Notes: generated by a model not told the origin, from the sequence alone. A stretch of 64,000 nucleotides of DNA from Hamadaea sp. (GCF_013362815.1 NZ_JABFVK010000031.1:62001-126000); one strand, 5' to 3'; positions 1 to 8,766 are shown, counted from the stretch's first letter. Program-made: numbers and translations.

Positions 1-1
1 C

Positions 2-1009
2 GCCATCGCTACGGCGCTACTGCTCGTGCTCAGTGCGGCCGCCTGTGATTCCGGCAAGGAGACTCCCGCCGGAGGCGGACCGCAGAACGGTCCCGTCAAG
101 ATCTATTACCTGCAGAAACAGGCCACTCAGGACTACTTCATCGGCGAGGCGGCCGGGGCCAAGAAGAAGGCCGCCGATCTCGGCATCGAGCTGGTCCTGG
201 TCGACCTCGGCAACGACACGAGCAAGACGCTGGATTCGGTGAACGCCGCCATTGCACAGAAGGCGAGCGGCATCGTCATCGTCGTGCCCGATCCGTCGGT
301 CGGCCCGGCCGTGGTCAGCGCGGCCAAGGCCGCCGGGATTCCGCTGCTGACCTCCGACGACCAGATCTGCGTCAACAAGCCCAGTCCGGCCGATTGCGCG
401 AAGGCCGACGTGGTCCCGCGGATCGGGTTCAGCGGTACGCAGATGGGCGAGGAGGTCGGCAAGAAGGCCGCCGAGCTCTACCTCGCCTCGGGCTGGAAGC
501 CGGAGGAGACCCGGATCATCGCGGCTTGGAAGCAGGACGTGAGCGTTTGCGGTGACCGGGTCAAGGCGGCTCTACCGGCGTTCAAGGCGGCCGGGGGACC
601 GGACATCAAGGTCATCGAGGTCGGCACCGACAACACCCCGACCGACGCGGCGAACAAGGTGGCGGCGACGGTGACCGCGAACAAGGCGGTCAAGAACTGG
701 ATCGTCTGGGGCTGCAACGACGAGAACGTCACGGGTGGGGTGACCGCGCTGGAGAACGCGGGCTACCGGCCGGACAACCTCATCGGCGTCGGGATCAACG
801 GCGACCTGGCCTGCAAGGCGTGGAGCGCGGGCAAGGCCACCGGCACCAAGGCGACCCTGTGGCTCAACGGCGGTGAAGTCGGCGCGCTGGCCGTGCAGAG
901 CATGTACGACAAGATAAAGAACGGCAAGGAGTTCGCCGCCGAGGCGTTCGCCAAGACCACCATGGTCACGCCGGACACCTACAAGTCGGCCGGGCTCGCA
1001 TGCGGCTGA
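2..1009 (+). CDS. Sugar ABC transporter substrate-binding lipoprotein (5' end cut off)
   Basis: Extracytoplasmic solute-binding protein of the ribose/rhizopine-type periplasmic-binding family, delivering sugar to the ATPase and permease encoded next. The reading frame is open from base 2, so the true start lies before the window. The visible N-terminus is a hydrophobic signal segment (AIATALLLVLSAAAC) ending at a Cys followed by DSG, which fits lipid attachment although the residue at -3 is Ala, not the usual Leu. After it come a Gly/Pro linker and an alternating alpha/beta fold with typical landmarks (KASGIVIVVPDP, GIPLLTSDD, IVWGCNDENVTGG, GVGINGD). The stop overlaps the ATPase start by 10 nt, so translation is coupled. 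The sugar cannot be named from sequence. Confidence 0.9.
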   Translation, partial: AIATALLLVLSAAACDSGKETPAGGGPQNGPVKIYYLQKQATQDYFIGEAAGAKKKAADLGIELVLVDLGNDTSKTLDSVNAAIAQKASGIVIVVPDPSVGPAVVSAAKAAGIPLLTSDDQICVNKPSPADCAKADVVPRIGFSGTQMGEEVGKKAAELYLASGWKPEETRIIAAWKQDVSVCGDRVKAALPAFKAAGGPDIKVIEVGTDNTPTDAANKVAATVTANKAVKNWIVWGCNDENVTGGVTALENAGYRPDNLIGVGINGDLACKAWSAGKATGTKATLWLNGGEVGALAVQSMYDKIKNGKEFAAEAFAKTTMVTPDTYKSAGLACG

Positions 1010-2541
1010 CCGATCCCGTCCGCTCCGGCGACCCGGCCGGGGCGGACGGCCTCCGGGTCGAGGGGATCGGCAAAAGGTTCGGCCCGGTGCAGGCGCTCAC
1101 CGACGTCAGCATCGACTTCCCGGCGGGCAGCGTCACCGCGTTGCTCGGCGAGAACGGAGCCGGCAAGTCCACTCTGGTACGCGTCATCGACGGTCAGCAC
1201 GTGCCGGACGAGGGCCGAATCCTGCTCGACGGCGTCCCGCTCCGGCTGCGCTCGCCAGGCGACGCTCGCCGGGCGGGCATCCGGGTCATCCCGCAGGAGC
1301 CGGACATCGTGCCGCACGTCAGCGTCGCCGAGAACGTCTACCTCGGCTCCCTGCCCCGGCACGCGGGCCGGCTGGTCGACCGCGGGCGACTGCACCGCCG
1401 AGTAGCCGAGGATCTGGCGTCAATCGGCTTCGCCCATCTGATCGACCCTTCGGCGCTGGGCCGTGATCTGACCCCCGCTCAGCGGCAGCTCGTCGAGATC
1501 CTGCGGGCGTTGACCACCGACGCGCGCGTACTGGCCTTCGACGAGCCGACGTCATCGCTGTCCGAGCAGGAGACCGAGGCGCTGTTCGCGCTCATCCGAA
1601 GGCTCGCTGCGGACGGACGGTCGATCATCTACGTCTCGCATCGGCTCGCCGAGATCTTCCGGATCGCCGACCGGGTGGCGGTCCTGCGTGATGGCGCGCT
1701 CGTCGGCGTACACGGCGTCGAGCAGCTCGACGAGGCGGCGGTCGTGCGGATGATGGTCGGCCGCGATCTGGGTGCGATGTTCGCCCGCGGGCATGTCTTC
1801 ACCCAGGAGGTGGTCCTGGACGTCGATCAGGTCAGCACCGACGTGGTCACCGACGTCTCTCTGCGCGTACGCGCGGGGGAGGTGGTCGCGCTGGCCGGTC
1901 TGGTCGGGGCGGGCCGCTCGGAGCTGTGCCGGGCGATGGCCGGGGATCTGCCGATCCGTTCCGGGCAGGTGTCGGTCGACGGCCGGCCGGTCGGGCTGCG
2001 CAGGCCGTCCGACGCCGTGCGCGCCGGGATCGCGTACGCACCGGAGGAGCGCAAGGCGCAGGCTCTGCTCCTGCGACGCTCGGTACGCGACAACGTGACG
2101 CTGGCAGTGCTTCGGCGGCTGAGCCGGCTGCGGTTCGTCCGCCGTTCCGCCGAACGGGCGCTTGCCGCCACCTACGTGCACCGGCTTCGGGTGCGTACGC
2201 CATCGCTCGAGCAGGAGGTAGGCAAGCTCTCCGGCGGCAATCAGCAGAAGGTGGTGCTCGCCCGCTGGCTGGCCCGCCGCCCGAGAGTGCTGCTGCTGGA
2301 CGAGCCGACCCGGGGGATAGACGTGGGCGCCAAGGCCGAGATCTACCGGCTGATCGCCGAGCTCGCCGAGAACGGGATGGCCGTGGTCGTCGTTTCGTCG
2401 GAACTGCCGGAGGTTCTGGGATTGGCCGACCGGGTCGTCGTGCTCCAGAACGGCCGGGTCGCGGGCCAACTCGACCGGTCCGAAGCCACCGAGGAGTCGG
2501 TCCTGGCCCTCGCGATGATGTCCGAGGGAGCGCGACCATGA
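1000..2541 (+). CDS. Sugar ABC transporter ATP-binding protein (double ABC domain, RbsA-like)
   Basis: 513 aa with two ABC domains, the usual build of sugar importers of the RbsA/MglA class. The first domain has Walker A GENGAGKST near residues 50-58, a degenerate signature LTPAQRQ and Walker B VLAFDEPTSSL. The second has a weakened Walker A (GLVGAGRSE), a good signature KLSGGNQQKVVLARWLA and Walker B VLLLDEPTRGID. One strong and one weak site is normal in the family. It energises uptake through the permease encoded next. The ATG overlaps the upstream gene by 10 nt, and the TGA overlaps the permease ATG (ATGA). Confidence 0.93.
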   Translation: MRLTDPVRSGDPAGADGLRVEGIGKRFGPVQALTDVSIDFPAGSVTALLGENGAGKSTLVRVIDGQHVPDEGRILLDGVPLRLRSPGDARRAGIRVIPQEPDIVPHVSVAENVYLGSLPRHAGRLVDRGRLHRRVAEDLASIGFAHLIDPSALGRDLTPAQRQLVEILRALTTDARVLAFDEPTSSLSEQETEALFALIRRLAADGRSIIYVSHRLAEIFRIADRVAVLRDGALVGVHGVEQLDEAAVVRMMVGRDLGAMFARGHVFTQEVVLDVDQVSTDVVTDVSLRVRAGEVVALAGLVGAGRSELCRAMAGDLPIRSGQVSVDGRPVGLRRPSDAVRAGIAYAPEERKAQALLLRRSVRDNVTLAVLRRLSRLRFVRRSAERALAATYVHRLRVRTPSLEQEVGKLSGGNQQKVVLARWLARRPRVLLLDEPTRGIDVGAKAEIYRLIAELAENGMAVVVVSSELPEVLGLADRVVVLQNGRVAGQLDRSEATEESVLALAMMSEGARP

Positions 2542-3569
2542 CCCCCATCGCCGAATCGGCACCCGTACGCGTCCGGCCCGCCCGGCGACTGCTCGACGCC
2601 CTCGGGGGACCGCAGAACCTCAGCCTGATCGGTGCGCTCGCCGGCGTACTCGTGGTCTTCGGCTACCTCAATCCGGCCTATCTCAGCTGGTCGAATCTCG
2701 CCGTCATCGGGGTCGCCGCGACGATCCCGGCGTTGCTGGCCGTCGCCCAGACCATGGTGATCATCTGTGGTGGCATCGACATCTCGGTCGGCTCACAGAG
2801 CGGTCTCGCCGCCGTGGTCGCCGCGATGGTGTTCGCGTCGACCGGTGACGGCCTCGCCAACGGCGTCGCCGTCGTCGCCATCGCGGTCGCCCTCGTCGTC
2901 GGGGTGGCGTGCGGCATCCTGAACGGGCTGATCATCATCTACGGGCGGGTCAACGCCATCATCGGAACCCTCGCGATGCTCGCCGCGTACAAGGGGTTGG
3001 CGCAGTTGCTCTCCGGTGGGCGTGCGCAGGGTTATCTGCACGGCGACGATCTGTTCATCTTCGTCGCCCGGGGCTCGATCGCCGGCCTGCCAATGATGGT
3101 CTGGATCCTCATCGCGGTGGCCGCCGCGATCCACATCCTGCTGAAGTACACCGACATCGGCCGCAACATCTACGCCATCGGCGGCAACGCGACGGCGGCC
3201 CGGCTCGCCGGGATCAGCCTCAACAAGTACATCGTCGCCGTGTACGCCGTGATGGGCTTCGTCGCCGCGCTCGCCGGCGTCATCCTCGCCGCGCGTACGG
3301 GGTCCGGTCAGCCGACCGCCGGAAGCGAGGGGCTGGAGCTCAAGGCGATCACCGCTGCCTTCCTCGGTGGCTGCGCGATCGCCGGCGGTCGTGGCGGCGT
3401 CGGCGGCACTCTGCTGGCCGTCGCCATTCTGAGCGCCCTCGACAACGGCCTGACCGTCGTCGGCGTGAATCCGTTCTGGCAGAACGTCGCCCAAGGCGCA
3501 CTGCTCGTCGTGGCCGTCGTCGTGCAGCAGCGCCGCACCGGCGAGCGGGCGGTGGGACTGCCCGCCTGA
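2538..3569 (+). CDS. Sugar ABC transporter permease (RbsC-like)
   Basis: 343-aa polytopic membrane protein of the branched-chain amino acid/ribose permease family. It carries the characteristic GGIDISVGS segment (about residues 77-85) and the EAA-like loop region GGCAIAGGRGGVGGTLLAV near residue 280. The reading frame stays open far upstream, but ATG 2538 is chosen because it forms an ATGA overlap with the ATPase stop and starts a sensible N-terminus (MTPIAESAPVRVRPARR) before the first membrane segment. It completes a binding protein-ATPase-permease operon. Confidence 0.92.
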   Translation: MTPIAESAPVRVRPARRLLDALGGPQNLSLIGALAGVLVVFGYLNPAYLSWSNLAVIGVAATIPALLAVAQTMVIICGGIDISVGSQSGLAAVVAAMVFASTGDGLANGVAVVAIAVALVVGVACGILNGLIIIYGRVNAIIGTLAMLAAYKGLAQLLSGGRAQGYLHGDDLFIFVARGSIAGLPMMVWILIAVAAAIHILLKYTDIGRNIYAIGGNATAARLAGISLNKYIVAVYAVMGFVAALAGVILAARTGSGQPTAGSEGLELKAITAAFLGGCAIAGGRGGVGGTLLAVAILSALDNGLTVVGVNPFWQNVAQGALLVVAVVVQQRRTGERAVGLPA

Positions 3570-3611
3570 CCCCGATTCCTCAACGTCGTAACGAATGACC
3601 AAGGAGGCACC

Positions 3612-5609
3612 ATGTTCCGGCGCATCCTGCTCGCGGCGGCCTGCATCGTGGCGGCCACGACCGCGGCACTGTCCAGCACACCGGCCCAGGCTGCGACGAC
3701 GCAGCAGACGTTCATCACGTTCTACGGTTGGTACGACAACACGCCGCCCGGCGGCGACATCGCGTACCCGCAGATCCACAGCACCGCGGGCGGCAAGGGC
3801 ACCTACTCCGACCCGATCACCTTCGCCAGCGCGACGGCCGAGCTGCCTGCGGGCAAACGGATCTACGTGCCGCGGGTGAAGAAGTACTTCATCATGGAGG
3901 ACTCCTGCCAGGAGTGCGAGGCCGACTGGAGCGGGCAGGGGCCGAACGGCGGGCCCGGTCTGCGGCACGTCGACCTGTGGCTCGGCGGCGAGGGCGGCAG
4001 CGCGTTCGACGCGATCGACTGCGAAGACGCGCTGACCCACTACAACGCCGACGGCACGCCGGTGCTCGAACCGGTGATCGTCGATCCCTCTTCGTCCGAG
4101 GTCTACGACTCGACGCCGCTGTTCAACACCAGCACCGGCGACTGTTACGGGGGAGCCCAACCCAATGTGACGATCGGCCAGTACAAGAACGGCTCGACCG
4201 GAACGTGCCTGGATGATCCCGGCAACAGCTCGTCGACCGGCACGGCGCTGACCGTCGCCGCCTGCAACGGCTCGGCTGAGCAGCAGTTCACCTTCCACGG
4301 CGCGTTCTTGGTGATCAACAACCTGTGCGCCAACAACTCCAGCGGCGTCATCAAGCTCGCCACCTGCACCGGCGGACCGTCGCAACAATGGTCCATCAAT
4401 CCGAACCTGACCATCTCCGACATCCAGACCGGCAGCAAGTGCTTCCGGACGTCGGGCACGTCGGTGCTCGCGGGCAGCTGCTCCGGCACCGCCGCGCAAT
4501 GGGCCTTCACCCCGAAACCGACCGGCCCCGACTTCGGCCTGACGGTCAGCCCGTCCGGCGGCAGCGTCGCGCCTGGTGGCACGCTCACCGCCACGGTCGC
4601 CACGACCGCATCCGGCTCGCCGCTCACGGTCTCGCTCAGCGCCACCGGCGTACCGGCCGGGGTCACCGTCACGTTCTCGCCCACGTCGGTGACCAGCGGC
4701 GGGTCCGCGACCATGACGCTCACCGCCGACGCGAGCGCTACGGCGGGTTCATCCTCGATCGCGGTCACCGGCACGTCCGGCGCACTCTCGCATTCCAGCT
4801 TGTACGCCTTGAGCGTCACCGGCGCGGGAGGAACAGCCCGCTACGAGGCCGAGAACGCGGCGATCAACCAGGGCAGCGTGGCCACGAACCACCTGAACTT
4901 CTCCGGGACCGGATTCGTCGACTACACCAACGTCAGCGGCTCGTCGGTGACCTTCACGATCACCGCCTCGGCGGCGGGCAGCGCGCCCGTGACGATCCGG
5001 TACGCCAACGGAACCACCACCAACCGCCCGATGAACATCTCGGTCAACGGGACGGTGGTCGCCTCCAATGTGGCGTTCGGAGCGACGGCGAACTGGGACA
5101 CCTGGGCGGACGTCACGCGTACGCTGAACGTGGTAGCCGGTTCGAACACCGTCACGCTCACCGCCACCACCGCGAACGGCGGCCCGAACCTCGACTACCT
5201 CGACGTCGGACCGGTCGTGGCGCCGCCCCCGGTCACGCGGTACGAGGCGGAGACGGCCACGATCTCGCAAGGCATCGTGGAGACGCTGCACCCGGGTTAC
5301 TCCGGCAGTGCGTACGTCAACTGCGACAACGTCGCCGGATCGTACGTCGAGTGGACGGTCACGGCGGCCACGGCCGGGCCGGTCACCCTGCGCATCCGGT
5401 ACGCCAACGGCACCACCGCCAACCGCCCGTCGTCGGTCGCCGTGAACGGAAGCGTCGTCGCGACGCCGTCGTTCGCCCCGACCGCCACCTGGGACACCTG
5501 GACGACCATCACCGTCCCGATCACCCTGGCCGCCGGGTCCACCACGATCCGGATCACCGGCACGACCGCGACCGGACCGGCCAACCTCGACTACATCGAG
5601 ACGGCCTGA
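3612..5609 (+). CDS. Secreted multidomain carbohydrate-binding protein (ricin-type lectin, two CBM6/35-like domains)
   Basis: 665-aa exported protein preceded by a strong AAGGAGG ribosome binding site. A signal peptide covers about residues 1-28 (cut after AQA). Residues 30-180 form a Cys-containing domain (TFYGWYDNTPPGGDIAYP ... FIMEDSCQEC ... HVDLWLGGEGG) that looks like a small secreted double-psi-barrel-type fold; this assignment is tentative and no catalytic site is claimed. Residues 190-300 are a ricin-B-type beta-trefoil with QQF, QQW and AQW repeats. Residues 305-400 are an Ig-like module. Two related modules, each beginning RYEAE and ending in a NLDY segment (about 410-535 and 540-664), are CBM6/35-like. 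The probable role is binding and acting on plant or cell-wall polysaccharide outside the cell. Confidence 0.8.
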   Translation: MFRRILLAAACIVAATTAALSSTPAQAATTQQTFITFYGWYDNTPPGGDIAYPQIHSTAGGKGTYSDPITFASATAELPAGKRIYVPRVKKYFIMEDSCQECEADWSGQGPNGGPGLRHVDLWLGGEGGSAFDAIDCEDALTHYNADGTPVLEPVIVDPSSSEVYDSTPLFNTSTGDCYGGAQPNVTIGQYKNGSTGTCLDDPGNSSSTGTALTVAACNGSAEQQFTFHGAFLVINNLCANNSSGVIKLATCTGGPSQQWSINPNLTISDIQTGSKCFRTSGTSVLAGSCSGTAAQWAFTPKPTGPDFGLTVSPSGGSVAPGGTLTATVATTASGSPLTVSLSATGVPAGVTVTFSPTSVTSGGSATMTLTADASATAGSSSIAVTGTSGALSHSSLYALSVTGAGGTARYEAENAAINQGSVATNHLNFSGTGFVDYTNVSGSSVTFTITASAAGSAPVTIRYANGTTTNRPMNISVNGTVVASNVAFGATANWDTWADVTRTLNVVAGSNTVTLTATTANGGPNLDYLDVGPVVAPPPVTRYEAETATISQGIVETLHPGYSGSAYVNCDNVAGSYVEWTVTAATAGPVTLRIRYANGTTANRPSSVAVNGSVVATPSFAPTATWDTWTTITVPITLAAGSTTIRITGTTATGPANLDYIETA

Positions 5610-5629
5610 CCCGATGTCCTGAACCGATG

Positions 5630-5661
5630 GGGGCTGCCGCGCGCCGGAGCGCGGCAGCCCC
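5630..5661 (+). terminator. Strong hairpin, probable terminator of the secreted lectin gene
   Basis: A perfect 13-bp inverted repeat, GGGGCTGCCGCGC and its complement, with a 6-nt loop (5643-5648), lies 20 nt after the stop codon. There is no T-tract, which is common for actinobacterial terminators. Confidence 0.8.
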
Positions 5662-5711
5662 GTGCCTGAAGCCTTTCGTCGTCCTGTCGTTCGGTGGCAT
5701 CGCCGCCAATT

Positions 5712-5755
5712 ATGAGCGTACGCTCATGAGCAAGTGTTCATGAGCGTACGCTCAT
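5712..5755. promoter_or_regulatory. Tandem palindromic operator, probably for the TetR-type repressor at 7193-7828
   Basis: Two identical perfect 16-bp palindromes, ATGAGCGTACGCTCAT, at 5712-5727 and 5740-5755. Their centres are 28 bp apart and separated by a 12-bp spacer. The second copy ends 17 nt before the ABC transporter ATG, just upstream of its ribosome binding site (GAAGGAG). Site size and symmetry are typical of TetR-family operators, and the operon encodes such a repressor, so autorepression is the simplest reading (inference). Confidence 0.75.
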
Positions 5756-5772
5756 AACGAAGGAGACCAACG

Positions 5773-6468
5773 ATGACCGATATCTCGGTCCGTGGACTGA
5801 CCAAACGCTTCGGCCCGGTCACTGCCGTCGACGACCTGACCTTCGACGTCCCGGCCGGGCGGATCACGGGATTCCTCGGGCCCAACGGGGCCGGGAAGAC
5901 CACCACCCTGCGGATGGCGCTCGGCCTGATCACGCCGTCGGCCGGCACGGCGCTGATCGGCGGCCGAAGGTATGCCGAGTTGCCGCACCCGCGCCGCTCG
6001 GTGGGCGCGCTCCTGGAGGCGACCGGGTTCCATCCGGGCCGTAGCGGCCGCGACCACCTGCGCATCCTGGCAAGCACGGCCGATGTGGACAGTGGCCGGG
6101 TGGAGGCCGTCCTGGAGCTCGTCGAACTGACGTCGGCCGCCGATCGTCGCGTCGGCGGGTACTCGCTGGGCATGCGCCAGCGCCTCGGGCTGGCCGCGGC
6201 GCTGCTGGGCGACCCCCGAGTGCTCGTCCTCGACGAACCGGCCAACGGCCTCGATCCGGCTGGGATGGCGTGGCTACGCCGACTGTTGCGCGACCTGGCC
6301 GCCGAGGGGCGCACGGTCCTCGTGTCCAGCCACGTCCTGAGCGAGGTCGCGCAGACCGTCGACCAGGTAGTGATCATCAACAATGGCGTGCTCCGGTACG
6401 CCGGGACCCTCGATGGGCTCGGCTCGGACTCGCTGGAAGCCGCCTTCCTCGAACTGACCAGCCGATAG
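5773..6468 (+). CDS. ABC transporter ATP-binding protein
   Basis: 231-aa single ABC domain of the antibiotic/multidrug export class (BcrA/NatA type). Walker A is GPNGAGKTT (about residues 37-45), the signature is a divergent YSLGMRQRLGLA, Walker B is VLVLDEPANGLD and the switch His is in LVSSHV. It would power export through the membrane protein encoded 9 nt downstream. The gene is preceded by GAAGGAG and the double palindrome, so transcription is probably under the TetR regulator encoded at the operon's end. Confidence 0.92.
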   Translation: MTDISVRGLTKRFGPVTAVDDLTFDVPAGRITGFLGPNGAGKTTTLRMALGLITPSAGTALIGGRRYAELPHPRRSVGALLEATGFHPGRSGRDHLRILASTADVDSGRVEAVLELVELTSAADRRVGGYSLGMRQRLGLAAALLGDPRVLVLDEPANGLDPAGMAWLRRLLRDLAAEGRTVLVSSHVLSEVAQTVDQVVIINNGVLRYAGTLDGLGSDSLEAAFLELTSR

Positions 6469-6477
6469 GAGACGCCG

Positions 6478-7203
6478 ATGCGTACCGAGATTCTGAAACT
6501 GCGCACCACGCGTACCCCTGTGATGCTGCTCGCGGCCGCGCAGCTGGTCATCCTCGCCGGGGTGAGCGGCCTGTTCGTGAGCGGCGACGCGGACCTGGCG
6601 GATCCGTTCACGGCCCGGCGGGCCGTCGCGCACGCCGGGCTCGTGTCGATCTTCTCGCTGATCCTCGGCATCCTCGCGGTCGCCGGCGAGTATCGGCACA
6701 AGACGATCACGGACACCTATTTGAGTACGCCACGGCGCGGTCGTGTGGTCGCCGCGAAACTTGGCGTGTACGCGGTCGTCGGCGTGCTGTTCGGCGTGAT
6801 CAGCTCGGTCACGGCGGTGGCGGCCACCGCGATCTGGCTGACGGTCAAGGACGGGTCGCTCGACCTGGCCTCGACCGGAGTGTGGAGCACCCTGGCCGGT
6901 TGCGTGGCGTGGAACGCCTGCTTCGCCGCAGTCGGCGTGGGCATCGGCGCTTTGATCCGCAATGTCATCGCCGCGGTCGCGGTCGCCCTCGCCTGGCTCG
7001 CCCTGATCGAGGGGATCGTCGGCCAGCTCGTCGGCGATCTGGGCCGATGGCTGCCGTTCCGCAGCGGCCAGGCGCTGGAGGGCGTGCCGTTCCCGGGCGT
7101 CGACCTGCTGCCGCAGTGGGGCGCTGCCTTCGTGCTCGCCACGTACGCGGCGATCTTCGCCCTGGTCGCGGTGTCGACTACCGTTAGGCGCGATGTCTCC
7201 TAG
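6478..7203 (+). CDS. ABC-2-type transporter permease
   Basis: 241-aa membrane protein with about six hydrophobic segments and no catalytic motif. It has the layout of ABC-2 permeases: first segment at PVMLLAAAQLVILAGV, then GLVSIFSLILGILAVAGEYRHKTITDTYLSTP, where the GEYR..TI..TYL stretch is typical of the family. It starts with ATG after AGGAG and pairs with the preceding ATPase. Its end overlaps the TetR gene by 11 nt. Substrate unknown. Confidence 0.85.
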   Translation: MRTEILKLRTTRTPVMLLAAAQLVILAGVSGLFVSGDADLADPFTARRAVAHAGLVSIFSLILGILAVAGEYRHKTITDTYLSTPRRGRVVAAKLGVYAVVGVLFGVISSVTAVAATAIWLTVKDGSLDLASTGVWSTLAGCVAWNACFAAVGVGIGALIRNVIAAVAVALAWLALIEGIVGQLVGDLGRWLPFRSGQALEGVPFPGVDLLPQWGAAFVLATYAAIFALVAVSTTVRRDVS

Positions 7204-7828
7204 ACGTGCTAAAGCAACGCTGGGCCGGGTCGGCGACGACCCGGCCACCGCCCTGCGCGGGCACCTGATCGACACGGCCGAACGGCTCCTGGCCGAGCAT
7301 CAGGTCGGCCAGCTCACTACTCGGCAGATCGCCCGGGCGGCCGGGGTCTCCGACGGTGTGCTCTACAACTACTTCGCCGACAAGAACGATCTGCTCGTCG
7401 CCGCGCTACTGAGCCGATACGGACGACTGCTCGGCAGCTACGACGCCAAGTTGCCCGAGGCGGGCACGGCGACGGTCGAGACGAACCTGGTCGCGTACGC
7501 CGAAGCCGCCCTCGAACTGGTCGCCCAGGCGCTGCCCATCGCCGCCGGGCTGATGACCGAGCCGCATCTGCTGCACCGGTTCGTCGCCGACATCCATCGA
7601 GAGCCGTTCGGGCCACAACGCTTGCGCGAGCCGCTTGCCGCGTACCTGACCGCCGAGCAGCGCCTCGGCCGGCTGGCGGACGTCCCCATGGGGGCGGCGC
7701 TGACTCTGATTCTCGGCCCGGTCATCATGCTCGGCTTCACCGAGCTGGTCGGCGGCCAGCCCCGCGAGGTCGTGTCCGCCCAGTTGCCCGGCATCGTGCG
7801 TACGCTGCTGACCGGCCTCAACCCCTAG
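7193..7828 (+). CDS. TetR-family transcriptional regulator
   Basis: 211 aa. The N-terminal HTH (about residues 28-70) has the family pattern LTTRQIARAAGVSDGVLYNYFADKNDLL. The C-terminal ligand-binding part is variable. It is the third gene of the ABC export operon and overlaps the permease gene by 11 nt. The twin palindromes at 5712-5755 are the obvious candidate binding sites. The probable role is ligand-relieved repression of the transporter. Confidence 0.92.
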   Translation: MSPRRAKATLGRVGDDPATALRGHLIDTAERLLAEHQVGQLTTRQIARAAGVSDGVLYNYFADKNDLLVAALLSRYGRLLGSYDAKLPEAGTATVETNLVAYAEAALELVAQALPIAAGLMTEPHLLHRFVADIHREPFGPQRLREPLAAYLTAEQRLGRLADVPMGAALTLILGPVIMLGFTELVGGQPREVVSAQLPGIVRTLLTGLNP

Positions 7829-7850
7829 CCGTTGTCGGCGCCCGGTTGCG

Positions 7851-8237
7851 CTAGAACGGGCGGTGATCCCGCTGAAACGACTCGGCAGCAGCCATGAGAG
7901 CGGTCAAGAACTGCCCGTGATCGTCGAGTTGGCCGAGAAGTATGGGAGACCGTTCGTGAATACTTTGGAACGCCAATTTGACGCCCGCCTGAAATCTAGT
8001 TTCCACTTCAAGTAATTCCAATAGCTCGCTGACTCGTCGGCTGAAGGTCCTCGGAGAGCAGTTCAACCGATGACTCGCGGCCACGTCAGTCGCCCCGCTG
8101 AGCAATGCCACGACAACAGGTCGAAGGTGTTCCGGCAGCCTCGCAATATATAGATATCTGACATTGCCGTCGGCCTGTGCAATGTGTTTCGTCGCGTGTG
8201 GAACATTGTCCAACAGCATGGGCGGCGGCCCCTCCAC
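7851..8237 (-). CDS. Short LuxR-type helix-turn-helix protein
   Basis: 128 aa. The central part (ALLSGATDVAASHRLNCSPRTFSRRVSELLELLEVETRFQAGVKLA, about residues 45-90) follows the LuxR C-terminal DNA-binding pattern, including the RTxxRRVSxL recognition helix and the RFQAG tail. No receiver or PAS domain precedes it; the 36 or so residues before the HTH are unassigned. Base composition is clearly lower in GC than the neighbours. It is convergent with the TetR gene and lies at the edge of the biosynthetic locus, so it may regulate it (inference). An alternative start is the ATG at 8219. Confidence 0.6.
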   Translation of the reverse strand: MEGPPPMLLDNVPHATKHIAQADGNVRYLYIARLPEHLRPVVVALLSGATDVAASHRLNCSPRTFSRRVSELLELLEVETRFQAGVKLAFQSIHERSPILLGQLDDHGQFLTALMAAAESFQRDHRPF

Positions 8238-8549
8238 ATCGAATGACTCCGCTCACGGTAGATGTGAAAACTTCTATCTGAGCCGTCGCGACGGTGTCAA
8301 GATCTGGCGCGAAGTTCCCTCCAAATCGGCTGGCAGAAATCTACGGCGTCCGAAATTTCGATATTTTGCTGCATGTGGTGGATCATGCCGTGAGTTTTAC
8401 GGTGGCCCGGCTCCTCGGCGGCGGGAATTGCGTCGCGCAGGAGGCGGCCATAACCAATCCGCGCATACGCTCATCGAAAGTGGAGGCGATCCACGGATTC
8501 AGTGGCGTGGGCGCGCGGAATCAAAGTGAATCGTGGAGGATATCGTTGA
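8238..8549. other. AT-richer gap without a convincing gene
   Basis: 312 bp between the short HTH gene and the 71-aa gene, both on the minus strand. Plus-strand reading frames exist but show no coding character or recognisable domain. The base composition, lower in GC than the rest of the window, extends over about 7850-8640. It probably holds the promoter of the HTH gene; no clear operator is visible. Confidence 0.4.
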
Positions 8550-8765
8550 TCACGACGATTCTTCGTGCAGCGCGAAACGGGCCGCGGTTGCGGCAGCGCG
8601 TACGCAATGAAAGGATTCGCGGAGCGCCTCGGGGTCGGTCGCATTGGCCAGGATGACGACTGCGTCCAGTAGTGCTATGCACGCGTGGCGGCGGCTTTCG
8701 CTCAACTCGCGACCGGCGAGCTCCTGGGAGACTCTGTGGAGCAGGTTCGCGAGCTCGCGGTCCAT
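8550..8765 (-). CDS. Small conserved-looking helical protein (71 aa), unknown function
   Basis: The ATG lies 1 nt after the stop of the alpha/beta hydrolase gene, so the two are almost certainly one transcript. The protein (MDRELANLLHRVSQELAGRELSES... then ALLDAVVILANATDPEALRESF) is predicted almost wholly alpha-helical, acidic at its N-terminus, with no membrane segment. I do not recognise the family. The tight coupling argues that it is a real gene. Confidence 0.5.
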   Translation of the reverse strand: MDRELANLLHRVSQELAGRELSESRRHACIALLDAVVILANATDPEALRESFHCVRAAATAARFALHEESS

Positions 8766-8766
8766 G

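Noticed and set aside
1926-2537. Long N-terminal extension of the sugar permease
   Set aside because: The extension lies wholly inside the ATPase gene, is Arg-rich and has no membrane character; the ATGA overlap fixes the start at 2538.
8164-8656. Plus-strand frames across the AT-richer patch
   Set aside because: No domain, no start signal and overlap with the better supported minus-strand HTH and 71-aa genes.
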